Both the position numbers and the translations under genes were made by a program. DNA of 64,000 nucleotides. It comes from an uncultured Anaerolineae bacterium (GTDB lineage: Bacteria > Chloroflexota > Anaerolineae > J036 > Brachytrichaceae). The notes under the pieces are model-generated. The model made no database searches and was not told where the DNA came from. It saw only the letters and a list, made by a program, of their open reading frames with translations. This document shows, one piece after another, positions 59,564 to 64,000 of this stretch (within the stretch, counting starts at the first letter, position 1; each line of letters opens with the position of its first letter). Where the stretch lies: positions 1 to 64,000 of the forward strand of contig CALGMA010000037.1 of the NCBI GenBank assembly GCA_937959265.1, given 5' to 3'.

Positions 59564-60283
59564 TCAATGTTCGGCGGTCGAAGCCACCGCGCCTTCCGGC
59601 AACGGTGCAACATCCGGCATCATGCCAGCCCGTCGCATCGCTTCGGCTTCCTCAGCCGCTTCTTCGGCCTGACGCTGGTGATCTTCGATGACCTCGGCCG
59701 GCCGGCGCTGGCGTGCGACGAAGATTGCGCCGGCCAGCACCACATCCACCAGGAAGGCGATCAGCAAGAAGGGCAGCAGATACTGGTTCAAGTCCACCAG
59801 CGAGCGGCCGAAATCGGCGATGTAAGTCTCCGGCACAGCCGGAATCGGCTGGCCTGATGGCGTCCACGCGATGCCACCAACGTCGCGCGGGGAGGCGTTG
59901 CCGGCGAACAGGGAGACGACCGGCCAGCGTGCGACGTCAATCGTCGTGCGCAGCGGACCGAACAAGAGCAGCAGCACCAAGAAGATAATTCCCACGGTCA
60001 CGGCAGCGGCGACGGCCTGCGAGTTGCGCGGCACCATGCCCTGCATGCCGCGTGTGAGCATGACGGCAAAGATGATCAAGATGGAGATTGCGCCGATGTA
60101 GATCAACACCTGTGCCACAGCGAACAGGCCGATGTCCAGCAGCACAAACAATCCGGCTACGCCGAAGAATGTCAGGATCAGCACCAGCGCCGCGCGAAAG
60201 AGGTTGCTGGTGGTGACGACGAAAATCGCCGACCCAAGGACGGCCAGGGTGATCACGATGAAGAGCACTTGATGGATCGTCAT
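59564..60283 (-). CDS. nuoJ: NADH-quinone oxidoreductase subunit J
   Basis: A 239-residue membrane subunit with five helices. FVLLDIGLFAVAQVLIYIGA contains the helix-3 region with the conserved Gly/Tyr that forms the pi-bulge, and AISILIIFAVMLTRGMQG follows. The C-terminal 45 residues (EVIEDHQRQAEEAAEEAEAM and on) form a charged helix beyond the last membrane span, not present in E. coli NuoJ. Confidence 0.93.
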   Translation of the reverse strand: MTIHQVLFIVITLAVLGSAIFVVTTSNLFRAALVLILTFFGVAGLFVLLDIGLFAVAQVLIYIGAISILIIFAVMLTRGMQGMVPRNSQAVAAAVTVGIIFLVLLLLFGPLRTTIDVARWPVVSLFAGNASPRDVGGIAWTPSGQPIPAVPETYIADFGRSLVDLNQYLLPFLLIAFLVDVVLAGAIFVARQRRPAEVIEDHQRQAEEAAEEAEAMRRAGMMPDVAPLPEGAVASTAEH

Positions 60284-60342
60284 GATTTCCGAATTCGTAA
60301 TCGGTCAACAGCGAATGGGCATTTCTTCACTGAGCATCACCT

Positions 60343-61596
60343 TCATGTGCTCACTGCTGCGATGTTCTCCGCCCGGCGTTGCTCGAGCACCGCTTCTTCC
60401 TGCAGGCGCATAATGCGCGCGCGTCGCGCTGCAACCATCAGTGAGCCAATCAGGATGAGCACGCTCGCTACGAACAAGATAGCCGCCTGCATGCCTGGCG
60501 TGACAAGAATGCCACCGCTGGCCTGCACCATCGCCGGGCTGGTCACGAAGAGCTTCATCAACACCATCATCACGACCAGGTGCACGATCGAAACCGGCAC
60601 GAAGAACTTCCAGTTCAGGTTGTGCATCTGGTCCACGCGGATACGAGGCAGCGTGCCACGCAGCCACATGAAGACGAAGAACACAGCGGCTGCTTTGAGC
60701 AGCAACCAGATGTAGGGCGGCAGTAGCGGGCCGGCGTAGCCGCCCAGGAACAGCGTCGAGAATACGAACGCTACGGCCAGCGCATTCACGTATTCGCCCA
60801 GGAAGAACAGCGCGAACTTCATACCGCTGTACTCGACGTGGAAGCCGGCCACGATCTCCGACTCGGCCTCCAGTAGGTCGAACGGCGAGCGCGCCGTCTC
60901 GGCGATGCCGCTGATCAAGAAGACCAGCGCGCTGAGCGGGAAGAACACGATGAACGGGATGCCCGGGTTGCCGTTTAGCGTCGTCTGCTGGTTGACGATG
61001 TCCACAAGGCCCAGCGAGCCGGTGATCATCACCACCGGCAGCACGTTCAACAGCATCGGCACCTCGTAGCCGACAAGTTGCGCCACCGTGCGGAAGGCGC
61101 CCAGCAAGGCATATTTATTGTTGCTGCCCCAGCCCGCCATGATGATGGCTACGATGCTGCCCGAGCCGATTGCGATGATGTAAAACACGCCGACGTTCAG
61201 ATTCGTGCCCACCACACCCGGCGCAAACGGCAGCACGGCATAGGTCGTCAGGGCGAACACCGCGATGATTAGCGGCGCGAGGTTGTACACCCAACGATCA
61301 GCGGCCGCCGGCGTGGTGTCTTCCTTGGTGAACATCTTGATGCCGTCGGCGATAGGCTGCAGCAGCCCAAGCGGGCCGGCCTGATTCGGGCCGACTCGGT
61401 CTTGAATGCGCGCGACAACCTTGCGTTCGACATACGTCAGCCCCATGAACGACAATGCAGCGAAGGTGCACAAAATGACCGCTGCCAGCCCCATGGTAAC
61501 CAGGTCGGCGAGGAAGGGGCTGAATCCGAAGATGCCGTTGATGATCCCCGCGACGAAATCGCCGATGATCTTGAGCAGGTCGTTGATGAAATCCAT
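60343..61596 (-). CDS. nuoH: NADH-quinone oxidoreductase subunit H
   Basis: A 417-residue membrane subunit that joins the peripheral arm and forms the quinone-chamber floor. YVERKVVARIQDRVGPNQAG, GWGSNNKYALLGAFRTVAQL and ETARSPFDLLEAESEIVAGF are the invariant loops with the Glu/Asp/Arg network. The C-terminal extension (about 60 residues) adds a further helix and a basic tail. It is the second gene in the operon here; nuoBCD, which normally sit between A and H, are not present. Confidence 0.95.
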   Translation of the reverse strand: MDFINDLLKIIGDFVAGIINGIFGFSPFLADLVTMGLAAVILCTFAALSFMGLTYVERKVVARIQDRVGPNQAGPLGLLQPIADGIKMFTKEDTTPAAADRWVYNLAPLIIAVFALTTYAVLPFAPGVVGTNLNVGVFYIIAIGSGSIVAIIMAGWGSNNKYALLGAFRTVAQLVGYEVPMLLNVLPVVMITGSLGLVDIVNQQTTLNGNPGIPFIVFFPLSALVFLISGIAETARSPFDLLEAESEIVAGFHVEYSGMKFALFFLGEYVNALAVAFVFSTLFLGGYAGPLLPPYIWLLLKAAAVFFVFMWLRGTLPRIRVDQMHNLNWKFFVPVSIVHLVVMMVLMKLFVTSPAMVQASGGILVTPGMQAAILFVASVLILIGSLMVAARRARIMRLQEEAVLEQRRAENIAAVST

Positions 61597-61653
61597 AGAT
61601 CAGGTCTCAGCAACCGGCAGCCAGCCGGATGTCCGACGGTGTGATCTTCATTA

Positions 61654-62010
61654 TTATTCCCAGTCCAGCGCGCCTTTGCGCCAGGCGTAGAGCAGCGCGA
61701 TCAGCAGCACGACGATGAAAAGGACGACGTTGGCGACGGCGAAGAACGTTAGCGAGTTGAACGCCACGGCGATTGGAAAGAGCAGGATCGCCTCGATGTC
61801 GAACAGCACGAACACCAGGGCGATCACGTAGTACTGCACCCGGAACTGCACCCAGGTGTCGCCGACCGTCTCCATGCCGCACTCATACGTCTCGAGCTTG
61901 GCTTTGCTGGGCTTCTTAGGGCGGAGTAACGAAGCCGCAACAAGCGTCACCCCCATGAGCAACGCAGCCGTCACCAGCATCACACCGACGAACGCAAAGT
62001 CTGTTCTCAT
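61654..62010 (-). CDS. nuoA: NADH-quinone oxidoreductase subunit A
   Basis: A 118-residue three-helix subunit. YECGMETVGDTWVQFRVQYY has the conserved Cys loop near the quinone site and ALVFVLFDIEAILLFPIAVA the Asp/Glu of helix 2. The ATG at 62010 is preferred over the GTG at 62022. It is the first gene of the nuo-atp run, preceded by a strong promoter and a long leader hairpin. Confidence 0.94.
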   Translation of the reverse strand: MRTDFAFVGVMLVTAALLMGVTLVAASLLRPKKPSKAKLETYECGMETVGDTWVQFRVQYYVIALVFVLFDIEAILLFPIAVAFNSLTFFAVANVVLFIVVLLIALLYAWRKGALDWE

Positions 62011-62025
62011 AGGCCTATGCACGAT

Positions 62026-62075
62026 TTAGCCACAGCGCCGCTACAAACAATCGTCTTTCGCGGCACTGTGGCTAA
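62026..62075 (-). other. Long leader hairpin upstream of nuoA
   Basis: TTAGCCACAG-C-GCCGC (62026-62041) pairs with GCGGC-A-CTGTGGCTAA (62060-62075): 15 paired bases with one mismatch around an 18-base loop. It lies between the nuo promoter and the nuoA start, so it is in the mRNA leader. No T run follows. It could stabilise the mRNA, hide the ribosome site, or bind a protein. Confidence 0.6.
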
Positions 62076-62115
62076 CTGAGATCCGGACAAGTGCCAAACT
62101 TCACAAGGCGCGAGC

Positions 62116-62145
62116 ATTATAGCTGCAGGAATTTTATAGCGTCAA
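62116..62145 (-). promoter_or_regulatory. nuoA: Sigma-70-like promoter of the nuo operon
   Basis: On the minus strand TTGACG (62145-62140), 18 bases, then a perfect TATAAT (62121-62116). Transcription would start near 62109, giving a leader of about 100 bases that contains the hairpin at 62026-62075. Confidence 0.75.
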
Positions 62146-62176
62146 GGATTAACATAGGTCCAAAGTGCGCCGAATG

Positions 62177-63559
62177 TCATACCCCACGCCACAGCCGGCC
62201 GGCTGCCTCACGCGTCCTGGCAATCAGCGCCTCGGGGTCGGCGTTGAGCACGACGTAGTTGCGCTTTAACCATCGGCCGGCCACCATGACGCTGTGCACG
62301 TCCACAGCATCGCGCCATAGAATCAGTTGATCGAGCAAGTTATGCGCGGTGACCGGCGTCGGCAAATCCAGGTCAATCGCGATCAGATCGGCCTGTTTGC
62401 CCACGGCAAGTGAACCGATTGCATCAGCCATCGCCAGCGCGCGCGCGCCATCGCTCGTGGCCATTTGCCATACCTCGCGCGCCGGCATCGCGCCGGGATT
62501 CAACAGCCGCGCTTTGTGAATCAGAAATGCACCGCGCAACGAGGCGAAGAAGTTAGCGACGTAGCCATCGGTGCCCAAGCCAACGATCGCCCCGGCTCGG
62601 CGCATCTCCGGCACCGGCGCAATGCCGCCGCCTACCTCGCAGTTGCTCAGCGGCATGGTCGTCACCCGGATGCCGCGTTCGCCGACGATGCGCACTTCGT
62701 CTGGCGAGAGCTGAACACACTGCGATGCCAGCGTAGTCTCGTCGAGGATGCCAAGGTCGGCATAGTGCTCGATCGTACGCCGGCCCCACTTCTTCAATGC
62801 TTGCTCCGGCTCATACGTCCCCTCCGAACAGTGGAAGTGCAACAGCGCGCCGAGTTCCTTCGCCAACCCATGCGCCTTGCAGATGAAGTCGTCGCTGCAC
62901 GTGAAGGTGGTGTGATGGCACATGGCGCCACTGATCAGGCGTGGCGCGTGAACCGCAGCACTTGAATCGTTGCTTGGCCCACGATGAGCACGACACGCTC
63001 GGATGAACTCGACGTTCTCGCGCAACCCCAACTCGCCGTTCTCTTCGCTCACCCGCTGAGTGGCCTCGAAGCACAGCACGCCGCGCAGCCCCCAGCGCGC
63101 GACGACCTCGGCCTGGACGAACAAGCCGCCGGGGATGGCGTTGGGCGCCTCCAGGCAGTCGAAGAACGTGGTAATGCCGCTGCGGATCATGTCGTAGCAC
63201 GACAGGTCCATCGCCGCGCGGAGCATGTCGTGGTCGAGACGGTCTTCGATCTTGCCCCACCAGAACTCATTCAAGAAAGCCCAGAAGTCCGCCGGTGCAT
63301 GCTCGGTGGGGATGCCGTGCGCCAACACGCCGTAGCAGTGCCGATGGGCGTCCACGAAGCCGGGCGAGATGGCGTAACCGCGCAGGTCGGTCACTTCGGA
63401 ATCGGGGTGTTGTGCACACATCGCCGCGATCGGGCCAATGCCGGCGATGCGGTCGCCCTCAATGAGCACAGCATGATCGGGTTTAGGCGGCTCACCCGCC
63501 GAGGTGACCAGCCAGGAGCAGAGCAGAAGTTGGCGCGCCGGAAAGTAATCCTGAGTCAT
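62177..63559 (-). CDS. Amidohydrolase-family deaminase/hydrolase
   Basis: A 460-residue metal-dependent hydrolase of the AtzA/TrzN/SsnA/guanine-deaminase type. The metal site is complete: GFVDAHRHCYG (His-x-His), LLHFHCSEG (His), and VGLGTDGYVANFF (Asp). Other family parts are the N-terminal VLIEGDRIAGIG and the C-terminal IGSLAVGKQADLIAIDLD. Substrates in this family are aminated heterocycles such as guanine, cytosine or triazines. Start taken at ATG 63559, as the upstream frame is not conserved-looking. It is not obviously linked to the nuo genes that follow. Confidence 0.88.
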   Translation of the reverse strand: MTQDYFPARQLLLCSWLVTSAGEPPKPDHAVLIEGDRIAGIGPIAAMCAQHPDSEVTDLRGYAISPGFVDAHRHCYGVLAHGIPTEHAPADFWAFLNEFWWGKIEDRLDHDMLRAAMDLSCYDMIRSGITTFFDCLEAPNAIPGGLFVQAEVVARWGLRGVLCFEATQRVSEENGELGLRENVEFIRACRAHRGPSNDSSAAVHAPRLISGAMCHHTTFTCSDDFICKAHGLAKELGALLHFHCSEGTYEPEQALKKWGRRTIEHYADLGILDETTLASQCVQLSPDEVRIVGERGIRVTTMPLSNCEVGGGIAPVPEMRRAGAIVGLGTDGYVANFFASLRGAFLIHKARLLNPGAMPAREVWQMATSDGARALAMADAIGSLAVGKQADLIAIDLDLPTPVTAHNLLDQLILWRDAVDVHSVMVAGRWLKRNYVVLNADPEALIARTREAAGRLWRGV

Positions 63560-63654
63560 GGCCCCGATTTTAGGCGCGCCGCTTTTAGATCTTTTAGGGG
63601 GATTGACGACGCTGGAGCATCTGCGATACTCATGTGTAACGAGGGGATTCACAT

Positions 63655-64000
63655 ATGTCAACTTCAGCAGCATCGTCGCACCGGCGGGGTCGCCTTGCGG
63701 CGATATTTGGGTTGCTAATCGTTACCGCTTCGATGCTATCCGGGCTTTCATCCTCGCTGGCCTACGACGGCGGTGAGGATGAGAAGGGCAGGTTGATCGT
63801 GCCCGCAAGCGACAAAGCGGCATCCGACCCAACCGCGCTGCGGATACAGGCTTCACAGCACGGCCGGCTGCGCGTCATCGCCACGTTGAATGTAAATTAC
63901 CGACCTGAGAGCCAGCTCGCCAGCGCAGAGGCAACGGCACAACGCGCTGCTATTCGAGTGACGACAGCGCGCGCGCTGTCGCGCCTGGCCGGCGGGAACT
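63655..64000 (+). CDS. Secreted protein, N-terminal part (S8/subtilisin-like precursor), runs off the window
   Basis: The ATG at 63655 is preceded by GAGGGG. The first 115 codons give a basic start (SHRRGRLAA), a hydrophobic signal core (IFGLLIVTASMLSGLSSSLA) and then a mature region. LRVIATLNVNYRPESQLASA and RAAIRVTTARALSRLAGG resemble the inhibitor-like propeptide of subtilisin-family (S8) proteases. The catalytic domain would lie beyond the window, so the protease assignment is tentative. Confidence 0.55.
   Translation, partial: MSTSAASSHRRGRLAAIFGLLIVTASMLSGLSSSLAYDGGEDEKGRLIVPASDKAASDPTALRIQASQHGRLRVIATLNVNYRPESQLASAEATAQRAAIRVTTARALSRLAGGN

Noticed and set aside
1-64000. tRNA, rRNA and cobalamin or other riboswitches
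   Set aside because: No cloverleaf, rRNA-like stretch or B12-box-like leader was recognised by eye, including upstream of the corrinoid operon. A covariance-model scan would be needed to exclude them formally.

Overview
The window comes from a GC-rich bacterium, most likely an aerobic heterotrophic member of the Chloroflexota (Anaerolineae-like). This is inferred from gene content and style: a fused CtaA-CtaB haem synthase, an A2-type caa3 oxidase, secreted lipoproteins with Thr/Pro linkers, MalFG-type sugar importers, and degenerate 7-bp and 9-bp tandem arrays. No rRNA, tRNA or CRISPR array was seen. Most genes lie on the minus strand in long operons.

Layout. 1-8.1 kb: the edge of an IS3-type element, an EEP nuclease, a GcvT-family protein, a two-domain molybdenum hydroxylase, PhoU, a ferredoxin and Mn-type SOD. 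8.1-11.7 kb (plus strand): an EamA exporter, a GT39-like membrane glycosyltransferase and an unknown protein. 11.8-19.9 kb (minus): a sugar ABC-import and catabolism operon (solute-binding protein, two permeases, PhyH dioxygenase, Gfo/Idh dehydrogenase, GntR/UTRA regulator, cupin, ROK kinase) behind a recognisable promoter/operator.

19.9-33.6 kb (minus) is the most interesting block. It is one run of 13 genes: IclR regulator, MttB-type methyltransferase without pyrrolysine, MetV, MetF, methylcorrinoid:tetrahydrofolate methyltransferase, corrinoid protein, RACo-type reactivase, DinB protein, homocysteine methyltransferase, DUF1638 protein, a PF13769-like small protein, an FdhF/YdeP molybdoenzyme and FdhD. 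Together they look like a complete corrinoid-dependent demethylation route for an unidentified methylated amine. The methyl group would go to folate and could then be oxidised or passed to homocysteine. The host carries aerobic respiration genes.

33.7-42 kb: a glycosidase-like lipoprotein, an HMCES/YedK protein, and the oxidase cluster (coxB with fused cytochrome c, coxA of the A2 type, ctaA-ctaB fusion, coxC, a coxD-like protein, a FixH/YtkA-like protein and a 38-residue membrane peptide). 42-47 kb (plus): a secreted intradiol-dioxygenase-like lipoprotein, a FadR-type regulator with a perfect operator, and korAB, closed by a strong terminator. 47.3-49.4 kb is a graveyard: a frameshifted XPB/WYL-type gene, a CARF-like fragment and a frameshifted cas6, so a CRISPR-Cas locus once stood nearby.

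49.5-62.1 kb (minus): nuoA-H-J-K-L-M-M-N followed by atpI-B-E-F. This gives the membrane arm of complex I with two NuoM proteins, and the F0 part of ATP synthase. AtpF is a b subunit fused to the C-terminal half of delta. nuoBCDEFGI and the F1 genes are not here. The right edge holds an amidohydrolase and the start of a secreted protein that looks like an S8 protease precursor.
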